Notes: a model not told the origin generated them from the letters alone. DNA of 64,000 nt from Chondrilla cf. caribensis (GCA_964020155.1 OZ026548.1:4681397-4745396), one strand, 5' to 3'. Shown: positions 47,855 through 60,355, counted from the stretch's first letter. Made by a program: numbers and translations.

Positions 47855-48162
47855 ATCGCAAGAACCACACACATTAAACAGAGAACTTGGAACATTACCC
47901 ACCACATACCAACAACTATTTTAGTCCCCCAGTACTTATTATTATTCTTACATCATTTCACCACCCGCCTTATTATTATTCACACGTCATCTTATCATCA
48001 CCTGTCACCACACGCATAAAAAGACGCACTCACACCCTGTATTCCATACCACTGAAGAAGACAGCAGTAAGCTGTCGAAACGTTTGGTGTAAAAATTATT
48101 TGGCTATTGAATTACATTGAATTTGCGATATATGACTACACCTAGCCGTTCAACCATTTTCG
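47855..48162 (+). mobile_element. 308-bp retroelement-like insertion with 14-bp target duplication and hammerhead-like motif
   Basis: Flanked by direct copies of CAAATATCCATTTT at 47841-47854 and 48163-48176. Sister units of the tandem array have this sequence once and no insert. Inside, 48046-48090 folds as a minimal hammerhead: ATACCA, CTGAAGA, stem GACAGC/GCTGTC with loop AGTAA, GAAAC, GTT, TGGTGT. The first and last hexamers pair. The 14-bp duplication fits LINE- or Penelope-driven insertion. Confidence 0.82.
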
Positions 48163-49079
48163 CAAATATCCATTTTGTTGTCACCAGCAAAAGGGATTAC
48201 ATATAATAAAGAAAGTAACGAAGTAGTTCCAGTGGGTAAAGAATAATATTATCTCCATGAGAACAGTGTAAATGTAGAATGACACTTTCAGTAGCTCGTT
48301 GATTCCTAGTAACTGAGCATTAGTAGTGGTTCTGTGTCAAAGTTTTCGATGTGTGCACAATTTGACTGCATGTCACGTATGCATTCTCAACGAACATGTA
48401 TTGTGCATATCGTATCTGATGCACAATGTCATAGGCTATACCTTTGACCTGTTTGTTTGTGATTCCAAAGGGTTGGTCCTCATATGCACACACGCCTCAA
48501 TTTGTAGTCCCCAGGCTTCATCTCACTCCACTCCGTGCCTGTCACAACACCTTGTAGTAGGAAGACTACATACCTTTAAGGTTTCAATGAAGAGGTGGTA
48601 GCACCACATGCAGTTCCTTGGAATTGTTTTGGATTTAAAGGAGCTTCAGTCCTCAATGTGTCTCACCTGTAACAGCAACCTTAGGATATATCTGGGTACA
48701 CAACATGATTGACCTGTAATACTGACCTTGGGAGATATCTGGGTGTACAGAGGATAGAACAGTTGCTTAACAGGGCCGTTCAGTTTGTACATAATCAACA
48801 GTTACCGGTTGTTAACAGGTCTGGCTTGCTGTACGACAGGATTGACTGCCTGTTTAACCCACTAGTTGAGCAACTGCATGGTCGATCAATGCACACTTAA
48901 CACTATGTATGTATGAATCTATATACGTACATAATGTGTAATTGGTTCTATTCCACTCCACTGATATTCTATAATGCATGTACGTATATCACAAGGAATT
49001 TGGTCTTTGTGACACATACAGTGGCATGACACTTTGCTATGACAAAAGTACAGGCTTTGCATGTATTTAACCTTGTGTT

Positions 49080-49082
<3 letters not shown>

Positions 49083-49171
<89 letters not shown>

Positions 49172-49272
49172 ACACACACGTACACACACACATGCACACA
49201 CACACACACCACACACACACACACACCACACACACACAACACACACACACACACACCACACGCACACAAGCA
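49083..49272. repeat. (CA)n microsatellite replacing part of a tandem unit
   Basis: CA run with ATACAC, AACACACG and ACCACAC interruptions between the two recognisable halves of the fifth unit. Confidence 0.95.
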
Positions 49273-50364
49273 CGCCTCAATTTGTAGTCCCCAGGTTTCC
49301 TCTCACTCCACTCTGTGCCTGTCACAACACCTCACAGTAGGAAAACTACATACCTTTCAATGAAGAGGTGGTAGCACCATGTATGTGTATATAAAGCTCC
49401 TTGTAATTGTTAGCATAGTACTGTATTGATCTTATATAATTATACTCAAACTCTCTTTCATCACTTATACACCTAAATGTAGTAACATTTGTATAATCTC
49501 TGATAGGCCACCTTCCCTGTTCAGTATGTGTCGTTAACGCATGTGTTCTGCACTTCATTATAATACGGATGCAATAATTCTGCATAGCACTGATCATTAT
49601 GGATGCAGTATTCAATATTGTTAATTGTGTACTTCCTATGTAATGGCCTAACCTACACTACATGTTATTGAGTGAGTTTTCTCTATTCTACTTGTTATAT
49701 GAGAACTGGTGCTCCTGTTCCAACTGCTGCTCTACTTGGTGCACACAACACAGGACACTTCCCTATCCTGTTCATATGGTGGACACTGTATTCCAGTTGG
49801 ACAGGCCACTTGGACGTGGTACAAATGAGCTCCATCGTTATTTGCAGCTTCACCTGCAACCACTTCTGCATCAAAATCAACACACACAAATGTGCTTGCT
49901 CCTGGGTGGTTGAAATGTCCAGTCATCAGCCAGCCAGAGTACTCAGTGGTCCACCCGGAAGGACATTCACAGGTTCCTGGTATCATGAGGTGCTTAAAAC
50001 AATCATCAACTTCACACACGCACATGGAACGTTCTGATCATGCCTCCCACGGGTGAGTGCTTGGTTATCTGATATGTCATATTCTGTCCCGTACAAAACA
50101 GCATTACGGCTATTGGTGGTGGTTGAATTTGGATGATACTTCCCCTGTGAGATAAGGCAGACAAAGTCAGATGCTCCACCACTGTTACCAAAATAGCCTG
50201 AAGCAGCTCTGCCTTCATAGACACGACTGGTCCCATCAACATCAGGACAAGTACTGTTGCCCCAGCGAACATAGGTTACTCCAGGAACTGTCAATATTGA
50301 ATATATTGATAGTAACAGCATTATAGATATGTACATAAACCCTTTATTGTAATACAAGCAGTAT

Positions 50365-50672
50365 GTAGGGGGGTGCTGGTGGCTGATGAGGAGGATGAAG
50401 CTATACCAAATGAAGGGTCCCTGGTTCCATTCCTGGCACTGCTGATGATTTATGCGTTTTTTTTCCCTGCACCCCCCTACCAACACATGGGAAGAGAAGA
50501 TGCAAAGAGAAGACCAAGGCCACCAAACTATGTATTAGACATTGTCTGCAATCTCTGTGTGTATGTGTTTAGTTGTTGTATTGATTTGTGTATTTGTGGG
50601 TGCCTTGAAAAGTAGCCTTCAAGGCTAAAGGCTTCCCCACATTAAATAAGATTTCAAATCAAATCAAATCAA
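50365..50672 (+). mobile_element. SINE-like insertion in intron 2 of copy B
   Basis: Absent at the same place in copy A (CAAGTAGTATTCCTGCAAG). Flanked by AGTAT on both sides, ends in a tandem tail AAATCAAATCAAATCAAA after GGCTTCCCCACATTAAATAA. The head has an inverted pair GTAGGGGGGTGC and GCACCCCCCTAC about 100 bp apart. A pentanucleotide tail is common at LINE/SINE 3' ends. Confidence 0.75.
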
Positions 50673-51394
50673 AGTATTCTTGGAAGAATGCAGTCATGTA
50701 ACTATGGGTAATACATAGGAATCCTCGATGAAACAATTCCTATAATTTTGACAATGTTAAACAACTCAGAGTAGCATGTGCCATGAGAATGTATTGAAAT
50801 GTTCCTCTGTACACTATTCGACACCAATGCTGCTTACCTGGATTGCAGTCAGCCTCATCCTCAGAACTATCAATGATGGTAACAGTCACTCTTCTGGTTC
50901 TCCCAGGTCTACGGTTTCTATTGTAAGAGCTAGCCCTCACCTCGCAGACCAACGTCTCCTCACCCTCACATTCCTCATCGTCCACTATAGATAAAGTAAA
51001 TTTGGGCGTCTTCTTTTTAGCAGTGAATGTCACAGTGATGGGACGTGCGTCGAAATCATCACTTGTAGCTGATCCAGCTGAACAAACCACAGTGACTGTA
51101 AATTGCTTAAATTTCCCGGAAGCTCTCAGAGGTATTTCAATTTTTCCTTTATATTCCTGAACCGTCTCAGAAGACTTCAGGAAGGAGATGCTAACTGATA
51201 GATTTGTTGAAAAATGGCAGGATTATAATGAGATGTAGATTTCTGTAAGCAATTAACTATAACACACATAGGCTACCAGGTGACAATTGTTTGGATTAAG
51301 AATGTCCTTTGTAGTCTTCTATAATTATACACCCACACAGGGACTTGCCAAATCTGTACATGTTGTGAACCATAGGAGATGTGATTGTGTACTG

Positions 51395-51502
51395 CACCTG
51401 ACAGTTATGTGAGGTGTACACACATACTGTACCTGGTGGTTGTGTGAGGTGTACACACATACTGTACCTGGTGGTTGTGTGAGGTGTACACACATACTGT
51501 AC
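51395..51502 (-). repeat. 35-bp minisatellite, 3 units, intron 1 of copy B
   Basis: Same unit and same position as in copy A, directly at the donor after the signal exon. The innermost unit is diverged (ACTGCACCTGACAGTTATG on the plus strand). Confidence 0.93.
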
Positions 51503-51560
51503 CTTGTGCTGCAACAAGTGTAGCTGATCCAATAATCACCAATGCTAGTTTGATGAACAT

Positions 51561-51690
51561 GTCCAAGGAGATCTCTCACAGCTATTGACACAGTAGTAGT
51601 TCTGATGATATCCACTCAGTTATATGCTCAGGCTGCAGGTTGCTGGAGAATGGTTGACATCTGTTCTTTTATAGACTACCCTATCTGTAC
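51561..51690 (-). promoter_or_regulatory. Promoter and 5' UTR of copy B
   Basis: TATAAAAG on the minus strand at 51673-51666, about 106 bp before the ATG; the block is almost the same as in front of copy A. Confidence 0.7.
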
Positions 51691-52290
51691 AAATGTACGC
51701 TTACATACAGTCGTTTGTGTTCAATAGACTTAGATTGTTATTTACACAGTATTTATATTATAAGTACTTACACTTCTTTATTACGTTTAGCACTAGATAG
51801 AGGTTTTCAGTTTATCACTGAACTTGTTGTATCGTCACATTCCTTCTCAAAGGGTAAAGAATGGATTATCTTATCTGCATATTTTACATGTCTAGAAACC
51901 TGTTTGTATGGTGCACATTCACTGTATGTGCATGTGTGTTGGGTGGATAGGTACATGTGTGTTGTTTGTTAGGGTGGGTTCGTACATGTGTATATTCTTG
52001 AGCCTTTGCAGAAGACTTTAAGAACAAGATGGTAACGCTTGGATCTGCAAAATTTTGTGGTTGTTCAAGTACTAGGTGTTCTAGTGATTATTGGACAACA
52101 CCTTGTAATAATACACAGCTTTGTCAACCTCTTTTGTTGCAGTAGTGACCTTTAGCTTAGCTTCCACAAGCATGATCACATGATCGCATGAACCTGTCTA
52201 TATGTGTTACTGTGTTTACATTAGCCCTTTGATCCTCCTGGTTCAGTTATGACCTCATTTCGGTGACTGGGTCTTGTTCCAATTTATTGT

Positions 52291-52441
<151 letters not shown>

Positions 52442-52849
52442 AATATTGTATGACGGTATACAGTATGCGTACATGTGTGTTAGGTGGGTGGGTATATGGC
52501 ATTCGTTTGCAGAGACACTCCCACAACCCCCCTTGACAGACTGTCACCCCACTTGAAGCATTCTAATAAAATTGCAAATTGTACTGTAAGTTCTTTGACA
52601 AGTATTCATGCACATAGAAATAATTATGTGTACATGTGTACGTAGGCAAGGAGGTATATGTATATAAAGTGTACTGTGTATATATGATTTGATCCTTCTC
52701 TTACTGTTGGTGTACTCGGTGTATATATGTATGTAGCTTACACAGGGGGTTACCTTTCCAAGGTCGCATTGGACATTACATGGGTGTTCTGTACACATGC
52801 AACAGGGGTATGCTGCATGATCAAACATGCTCACTAAACCTTGAACTAT

Positions 52850-53610
52850 GACGTTATCGTGTGATTGTGGAGGGTTGTATGGTCTTCACACACCCACTGT
52901 CTAGTTTCTAGTCCCCAGGCTTCATCTCACTCCACTCTGTGCCAGTCACAGCACTCAATAATGAGTAATTGAAAACATACCTCCACCATTCCAATGAAGA
53001 GGTGATAGTACTGATTTTGTTATGTACAACCTTCCCACAATCACTCCACTCTGTACATGTCACAACACCTCAAATTAACTAATCCCATGAGGACAGCCAA
53101 GAGCTGAGGTGATGCCTCTGATTGTGTTATGTACAGCTTTCTCACCTCAAATCATGTAATAGATTTGAGGAGGCTTTTGTCTTCAAAGTAGGAAGTAACC
53201 ATGTCAACACAATGTGTTTAGTAAACACATTGTGTTGTGTTACGTATGCTGCATGTACGTATACATGTTGCTTTCTGTCTGTATGTTGCTACTGTGAGTG
53301 CATGTAACAGCCACCTCATTTACATCTTGCTGCACACAGTTCATCTACAATAGTGCCATAATAATAATTATATAATTATTATCCCTGTATACATATCTCA
53401 AAATATGTTCACTGTTCTGTTGTACAAAGTTCTAACAACGTGTTCACTGTTATTTTGTTCACATTTCCATCTTTAGGGTCTGTTGTAGGCAGTTGCAAGT
53501 ATGTTCCTGTGTACCTGTTTCTTCTGCTGGTCTACTTTGTGCACACAGTAGACATGTGCATACACAGATTCCTATGTGGATTCCAGTAAGAGTTTCGACT
53601 GCTGGTCAAC
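52850..53610. repeat. Diverged tandem-unit copy and SSCC 3' relic
   Basis: 52850-53030 resembles the 45-49 kb unit (CTCACTCCACTCTGTGCC, CCAATGAAGAGGTGATAG). 53205-53240 is a hairpin (AACACAATGTGTTTAG and complement). 53495-53560 (CTGTTTCTTCTGCTGGTCTA, then CTTTGTGCACACAGTAGACA) resembles the end of an SSCC exon; the same block order occurs at 61760-62270. Confidence 0.55.
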
Positions 53611-53737
53611 TCCAAAGTGAACTCAAACTACACACCTGATACAGAGGCTTCATTCCCATACACATCCCACCTGTGGTACTATTCTCTACCTGTAGCTCTA
53701 CATGCCAGCAATGCGTGTACTGAAATGTTGACGTGTT

Positions 53738-53952
53738 TACCGTATAGCGGAAAAATTTGTGGGAGAAAATATTGTGATTTTGTGCTCAAACAAGCATTTC
53801 GCAGTATTGGTTTCGTGATTTGCTTTCGATATTTTTCATTTGTGTTTAGACATTTTGGCTGGTAATGATTTTGTGAATAAATGTTCGGAAATTGGGTCAA
53901 ACCCTGACAAGAGTGAAATTTTAACCTCACGAAATTGTCCCACTATACTGTA
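53738..53952. mobile_element. TACCGTATAGCGGGAAA-family MITE
   Basis: Left TACCGTATAGCGGAAAAATT, right AAATTGTCCCACTATACTGTA-like. Interior TTGTGAATAAATGTTCGG. Confidence 0.8.
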
Positions 53953-54490
53953 CACATCCCAGGCACCTGTAGAACTATAATACCTGTAACTCTACACACA
54001 CAGCAATGTGTTTACTGGAACATTGATGTAATTGGACACTAATTTTGGTCCTGGAGGATTGATCTACAGGTGTGGTGTAAACTGGGCTATTGTGTGTTTT
54101 GACCTCTGTAGTTAAGATCCATCACAGTTATCAGTTCTTGTACACAGTCAATCCCACAAGAGTTCTAATTGAAAGGTGGTAGCCACTACCCCCTCTCCAG
54201 TTCTAACCAATCCTTGTTGTCTGCACTAGTCAGAGGTACACTGTAGATCATGTACTGTTGCAGCTCTCCTAATTGATACAAGGTTTGAATGCAGAGGCTT
54301 CATTCCCAAACACATTTCACCTGTAGTACTATTCCATACTTGTAACTCTACATACCACAGCAATGTGTTTACTGGAACATTTAATATGATTAGTCAATGC
54401 ATAAATTTGTGATTCTGGAGTGTTGAGCTTCATCCAGAGACTCTTCAATTTGTAGCCAGCAGGTTTCACTATAATGTGGCTGCTCATAGA

Positions 54491-54674
54491 TACCGTATAG
54501 CGGGAAAGTTTCGCGAGGTAAAACTTTCGCGAATCGCTCAATTTCGCGACAAAAAGTTTCGCGTTATAGCGTTAATTGATTGTCAGACGATTACGTCATC
54601 GAGTGTTCACGAATAAAACTTTCGCGAACACCTGTTTCTTCGCGAAATTCGCGAAACTTTCCCGCTATACGGTA
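54491..54674. mobile_element. TACCGTATAGCGGGAAA-family MITE, best preserved
   Basis: Left TACCGTATAGCGGGAAAGTT, right AACTTTCCCGCTATACGGTA are exact complements over 20 bp. The interior is itself an inverted repeat (TTCGCGAGG, AACTTTCGCGAA). Confidence 0.9.
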
Positions 54675-54749
54675 CTCCAAACCTGAGGTCCTGAGTATCT
54701 GTGGTTTACACCAGTCTCTGATTTGATTACGTATTGCAAAATTCTTATG

Positions 54750-56128
54750 CAGTAATGTTATCATAGCATCCACAATTGCCATAGAAACAGCACCATTACA
54801 GCAATATTCTATATCCCTAAGACTAGATGGTGTATCATAGTTTCTAAGTTATATTGGTATGCAACAGAGGTTGACATGGATTTTATGACGTTTTTTACAT
54901 CAACAAAGGCTATCCTGGTTAGAACATGGACACTGGGCTGTATGACATAGAACTCCACTTGCCGTCAGGCATTGGCACCCTCAGAACTTGGCATTTCATG
55001 TGCGATACGGCCCTTGTGTTCATGTCTTAACTGATGTGGTAGTGATGGAAAGAGATCCTTCCTCTCACACACTCCATCTATGTAATCAGGTTACAGTTAC
55101 AGTCTTGAGGTTACAGGCTGCTCTACTTGGTCTGCCAGTGTACCCATTGAGGCATTGAGACCCTCAGAACTTGGCATTTCATGTGTGATACAGCCCTTGT
55201 GCCGCATTGTGATCATGTTTCAGAGAGATTCCTCCGCCTAATAGTATAATATTATGTTCATCTCAGGCTACAGTCTGCTCTACTTGCATCTGTCACTGCA
55301 CCCAGCTGCAAGTGAACTCATGTTCTTTGTTCAAACAACAGGAGTAGTTATGTCAGCTATTGACCAAACCCCTTACACAGCAATTTGAATGCATTTGATG
55401 TACTTGCTTTCAAGCTGCATCTAATGCAGTCCACTCTGACCTCAAACTTCAACATTATGCATGCATGTGCACATGTACATTCTAAAGCCATGCATATTGA
55501 AAGGAATTTGGTTTCATGATGTATGCATGACGTGCCAATTGCTCTGTAAGTCACAGAAGGTACATGTTTGGAGATTCGAACTGGTATTAAATTTCTATGG
55601 AAAACTGCAATATTATTACATTTCGAATTTGTCCATCGAAAGCTATAGTGTATGCACACACTGAGTAATGGTATGCCTATGTGTTGTATTTAAGGAACAA
55701 ATCATCACGATCTGGTCATGCATTGGCATGCAGTTTGTCCTTCACTATAGCTCGCATTGACCATATATTATGTATCTTTTTAGCTATCTATTTATTGCTT
55801 TAGCTATCTATCTATCAATATACATATATTTGTACATATTATACTATATATTATAGTAGTAGTAATAATTATATATACATATGCATATATAATAATATTA
55901 TGTTTATACTAGCAGATTTAGTTTTTTTGTGTATATGTGTCGAAACATCTGTACTGTGGATATCATATTATTAATATCAATGTCGTAATAATCAAATGAT
56001 TATAATCTAGATTCAGTAATGATATGTACTCACTACATAATGGCCTAACCTACACTACTTGTTAGTGAGTGAGTTTTCTCTATTCTACTTGTTATATGAG
56101 AACTGGTGCTCCTGTTCCAACTGCTGCT
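54750..56128. other. Intergenic, no gene seen
   Basis: Begins with a relative of the 36808-36989 repeat (TAGCATCCACAATTGCCATA). Two direct copies of CCCTCAGAACTTGGCATTTC occur at 54970 and 55150, a local duplication of about 180 bp. The part 55780-56040 is AT-rich with ATCTATCTATC runs. Confidence 0.5.
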
Positions 56129-58097
56129 CTACTTGGTGCACACAACGCAGGACACTTCCCTTATCTGCTCATATGGTGGACACTGCATTCCATATGCACA
56201 GGCCACTTGCACGTGGTACAAAAGGGCTCCGTTGTTATTTGCAACTTGTCCTTCAACCAATTCTGCATTAAAATCAATACACACAAATGTGCTTGCTCCT
56301 GGGTGGTTGAAATGTCCAGTCATCAGCCAGCCAAAGTACTCAGTGGTCCACCCGGAAGGACATTCATAGGTTCCTGGTATCATGAGGTGCTTTGAACGAT
56401 TGTCAACTTCACACACAGCACATGGAACGTTATGATCATGCCTCCCGCGGGTGAGTGCTTGGTTAGGCGCTATTTCGAATTCTGTCCCGTACATGTAACC
56501 CAGACCACTATTGGTTGTGGTTGATGTTGGATGATACTTGCCCTTTGAAGTGAGGCAGACAAAGTCGGATGGTCCACCGTTGTGATTGTAATAGCCTGAA
56601 GCAGCTCTGCCTTCATAGACACGGCTGGTTCCATCGACATCAGGACAAGTAGTGTTGCCCCAGCGAACATAAGTGTGTCCTCCAGTACTTGGTTTTGGTG
56701 GTGGTGTTGTTGGTGGACGGGTCACTAGATAGATAGACAATAGCATGATTGTTATACAGGTGGTATGTTTAATGGACTAAATCTTACACCAGATTTTAGA
56801 TTTATATACAGTACATCTATAATCATGATATTCTGTGTTGCAAAATCAAAGGTCTCTTGTACAGCAGTTAACACTCAATGACCTACTGCTCACCTCGACA
56901 ATCATCCTCTCTCTTGGAGTTGTCTATGATGCTGACAGTTACTTTTCCTCTAGCACTAGCGAATACAGGCAAAGAGCTCCTCTTCACATTACAAGCGAAG
57001 GTCTCCCTTTCCTCACAATCATCGTCATCCACTACAGGTATGTTTATTGTTTGTTCCTTCTCGGCGGGAGTGAACCTCACAGTAATGGGACTGGCATTGA
57101 AGTCATCCCCGGCTGTGGCTGGACGCCGACCTGTACTCGCACACACCACAATGACGTTGAATGGTGAACTGAAATCTCCAACAGCTTTTATCTTCACAGC
57201 AGCTTTCTCGGTATATTCTTGAGCCTTTGCAGAAGATTTTGAGAACAAGATGGCAACACTTGGACCTGTTAATAATAGCAAAGTATGTATACCACATCAG
57301 TACAATAATATTTATGTGATGCACACGTATACTGTACCTGGTGGTTGTGTGAGATGTACACACATACTGTACCTGGTGGTTGTGTGAGGTGTACACACAT
57401 ACTGTACCTGGTGGTTGTGTGAGGTGTACACACATACTGTACCTGGTGGTTGTGTGAGGTGTACACACATACTGTACCTGGTGGTTGTGTGAGGTGTACA
57501 CACATACTGTACCTGGTGGTTGTGTGAGGTGTACACACATACTGTACCTTGTGGTTGTGTGAGGTGTACACACATACTGTACCTGGTGGTTGTGTGAGGT
57601 GTACACACATACTGTACCTTGTGGTTGTGTGAGGTGTACACACATACTGTACCTGGTGGTTGTGTGAGGTGTACACACATACTGTACCTGGTGGTTGTGT
57701 GAGATGTACACACATACTGTACCTTGTGGTTGTGTGAGGTGTACACACATACTGTACCTGGTGGTTGTGTGAGGTGTACACACATACTGTACCTGGTGGT
57801 TGTGTGAGGTGTACACACATACTGTACCTGGTGGTTGTGTGAGGTGTACACACATACTGTACCTGGTGGTTGTGTGAGATGTACACACATACTGTACCTG
57901 GTGGTTGTGTGAGGCGTACACACATACTGTACCTGGTGGTTGTGTGAGGTGTACACACATACTGTACCTTGTGGTTATGTGAGGTGTACACACATACTGT
58001 ACCTGGTGGTTGTGTGAGGTGTACACACACATACTGTACCTTGTGCTGCAACAAGTGTAGCTGATCCAATAATCACCAATGCTAGTTTGATGAACAT
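56129..58097 (-). CDS. Copy C: secreted Calx-beta plus SSCC protein with proline-rich linker
   Basis: Exons 58097-58040 (signal peptide MFIKLALVIIGSATLVAA), 57265-56894 (Calx-beta) and 56724-56129 (linker plus SSCC domain), phase 1 at both joins, 341 residues. The Calx-beta exon begins with an extra Gly-Pro-Ser relative to A and B, through a different acceptor, and has ATAGDDFNASPITVRF, PVVDDDDCEERETFACNV and VTVSIIDNSK. The linker VTRPPTTPPPKPSTGG, absent from A, joins it to HTYVRWGNTTCPDVDGTSRV; the protein ends EVSCVVCTK. No Gly-X-Y helix. The SSCC exon is about as close to copy E as to A. Same TATA-containing promoter as A and B. Confidence 0.9.
57331..58039 (-). repeat. 35-bp minisatellite, 20 units, intron 1 of copy C
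   Basis: Distance between first and last ACTGTACC (plus strand) is 702 bp, exactly 20 units plus 2 bp; the extra AC is in the unit next to the donor. One unit carries TTATGTGAG, which places a TAA in one gene-strand frame. Largest of the four arrays; it nearly fills intron 1 up to the Calx-beta exon. Confidence 0.97.
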
Positions 58098-58220
58098 GTC
58101 CAAGGAGATCTCTCACAGCTATTGACGCAGTAGTAGTTCTGATGATATCCACTCAGTTATACGCTCCAGCTGCAGGTTGCTGGAGAATGGTTGACATTTG
58201 TTCCTTTATACTAGTCTACC
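58098..58220 (-). promoter_or_regulatory. Promoter and 5' UTR of copy C
   Basis: TATAAAGG on the minus strand at 58210-58203; otherwise the same block as in front of A and B up to that point. Confidence 0.7.
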
Positions 58221-58423
58221 CACTCCATAATTTGTATGTGTGCATTGGTAGTTGGTTGTTCTGAGTACTAGGTGTTCTAATGATCATTGGACAGCACCTT
58301 GTAATAATACACAGCTTTGTCAACCTCTTTTGTTGCAGTAGTGACCTTTAGCTTAACTTCCACAAGCATGATCACATGATCGCATGAACCTGTCTGTACT
58401 ATGTGTTACTGTGTTTACATTAG

Positions 58424-59162
58424 CATAGTTGCCAACCTTTGAAACTTACCTTCAGGGACACTTATGTATCTATCGTACCTATGTGCTGTGGCCAAAATGG
58501 CTCAACGAACTTATATGCAGGTTTATTATCATTGCTTGTGCTTGATATATAAATAGCTGTGAAAGTAGTCTTGAGCCTTGCTGAATATCATATTGCATTT
58601 AGTATGAAATGATTCATTGAATGTATCACAAATGTAGATAAGTATGAAGAACCATAGGTTTTTCTCTAGTACTGTATCTATGGAGGAACACAATCAGCCG
58701 GTTTATGACGTCATATTGCAAATGGCTGTCAACGCACGGGCGAATTGAAAAGCCACGATGTTTGAGGGATAACTGGATGTTGTGCTCCATAGGAATGTAA
58801 TACTGAGTTCCATTGTTGAATTGACGACGAAGAACCTGCGCAAGTATTTCCAAGCCTGAGCTTTATAATTGTCTCATTGATCGCCGAACACAGCCGAACG
58901 AACATCGAACAGACTAAATATTCCTTCTACTAGAGAATGTCTAATGATGATGAAACAGCTAGATAGAATCGAAGCGCTTGTTTGTCGATTATTATGGCAC
59001 TTCTAAAGACGATTTGAATAAAGACAATCGGATTTTGCACCCTGTGGTTTACTATTGATAAATCCGGGACATTTCAGTGATTTTCACCAATCCGTACGGG
59101 ACATGTTACCACTGAAAAAATCCGTGAATGTCCCGGATGATTCGGGACAGTTGGCAACTATG
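58424..59162. mobile_element. 739-bp terminal-inverted-repeat element upstream of copy C
   Basis: Ends CATAGTTGCCAAC and GTTGGCAACTATG, flanked by direct CATTAG at 58418-58423 and 59163-59168. The region upstream of copy B (TTACATTAGCCCT, about 52220) has CATTAG once with no insert, proving the insertion. The ends resemble hAT-type MITEs, but the 6-bp duplication is shorter than the usual 8. An open frame at 58626-58853 has no recognised homology. Confidence 0.88.
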
Positions 59163-59168
59163 CATTAG

Positions 59169-59777
59169 CCCTATGGTTCAGTTATGACCTCATTTCAGTG
59201 ATTGGGTCTTGTTCCAAAATCAATGTGTGTTTGTTTGTGTTTGTGTGTGAGTGTATGCACATATGTGCAAAATTTAATGTGTGCGTACATGTGGCACATA
59301 TGTTCATACCCATGTGTTTGTTTGTGTGTACAGTTTGTTGTCTATAATAGTATGTAGATACATGTATATACCTAGTATACATATCCCATCATGAAGGCAA
59401 ATTTGAAGTATTCAGCAATATATTTCCAGCAAGAAACCTGGTGCACGTTTTCAACATAGTGACATATGTAGGTACACACTGGATCTCATAGGACCTTTTT
59501 GAAAACTCAGTTTCTGGATAAAATGTTATTCCATTGTAATTGACACAATAGACCATATTACATCATTTCCAACTATTGTCATAGCTGGTACACCTGGATC
59601 TGGTCATTGTTCTGATGGAGAGGTGATACTTCTCATGGACTACAGTGTACAGCTCAAATTATCATATACTAATGGATTTGAAAAGGCTTCAATCCCATCA
59701 GTACATCTCGACTATAGTAAATTGAAGCTATATTCTATTTTTGTATGGTAATCAAGTTTCTTGCTTTCAAGCCATAT

Positions 59778-59845
<68 letters not shown>

Positions 59846-60050
59846 TGTGTGCATGTGTGGCATGTATGGTCATGCCTATGTGTTCGTCTTCATGTACAGT
59901 ATGTTGTATTAATGTAGGTGCCTAGTACACACCTTTCATCATGAAGGCAATTTTGTAATATTCAGCAAATATGTTTTCTCCAAGGATTTGATGTACAATC
60001 AACATACGTAGTAACATATTATGTTACTTACTCTTGCAGGACATTTTGGA
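59169..60050. other. Intergenic with (TG)n tract
   Basis: Continues the sequence shared with the region upstream of copy B. A GT tract lies at 59781-59850. Two segments (59270-59420 and 59850-59960) resemble each other (GGCATGTATGGTCATGCC, CATCATGAAGGCAA), a local duplication. Confidence 0.5.
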
Positions 60051-60355
60051 CAAGTAATTCGAGTTGAACTTGTGGGGCTCCTGTACATCCCTCGCACTTG
60101 AATTACTTGGGCACCTCTGTAGTGTTTAGAAGAACTTTTGATGAAGATATTAGCCCTTGTGCTCGAATTCTAGCCCAGTTTTTAATTCTCGGTGTTTTAC
60201 AATTGGCCATCTTTTTTCCGGCAATATAAATTATGATTGAATTTTTAGGGCAGGCAGCCCCTATAGTGTTTTCATTTTGACTTCTGATATGTAACACTTG
60301 ACCAATAGATATAATATGTGTTTCTACGCAAAACAGCAACAATGAATTTGTATTA

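Larger units (their letters stand above)
45250..49380. repeat. Tandem array of about 1.0-1.1 kb units
   Basis: At least four direct units start near 45280, 46080, 47240 and 48320, with a truncated fifth near 49000-49380. Shared blocks are CTATACCTTTGACCTGTTTG, TGATTCTGGAGGGTTGGTCC, CTCACTCCACTCTGTGCCTG, and TTTCAATGAAGAGGTGGTAG. Unit 2 carries MITEs at 46549-46910 and 47094-47273, unit 3 an insertion at 47855-48162. A diverged relative lies at 52850-53030. The same plus-strand frame (FDLFVCDSGGLVL to VSMKRW stop) recurs in three units. Confidence 0.85.
49732..51560 (-). pseudogene. Copy B: Calx-beta plus SSCC gene with a 1-bp frameshift
   Basis: Exons 51560-51503 (signal peptide), 51194-50838 (Calx-beta, DDFDARPITVTF, SIVDDEECEGEETLVCEV) and 50287-49732 (SSCC domain). 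Phases match copy A. Around 50019, copies A and C read CACACACAGCACA and B reads CACACACGCACA, one base short; exon 3 is 556 nt against 557 in A. The frame then leaves the SSCC domain after NVPCA and stops soon, losing about 95 residues; the correct frame resumes downstream to SCVVCTK. Everything else, including the TATA box and splice sites, is intact, so this is either a very young pseudogene or a sequencing error. Confidence 0.85.
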
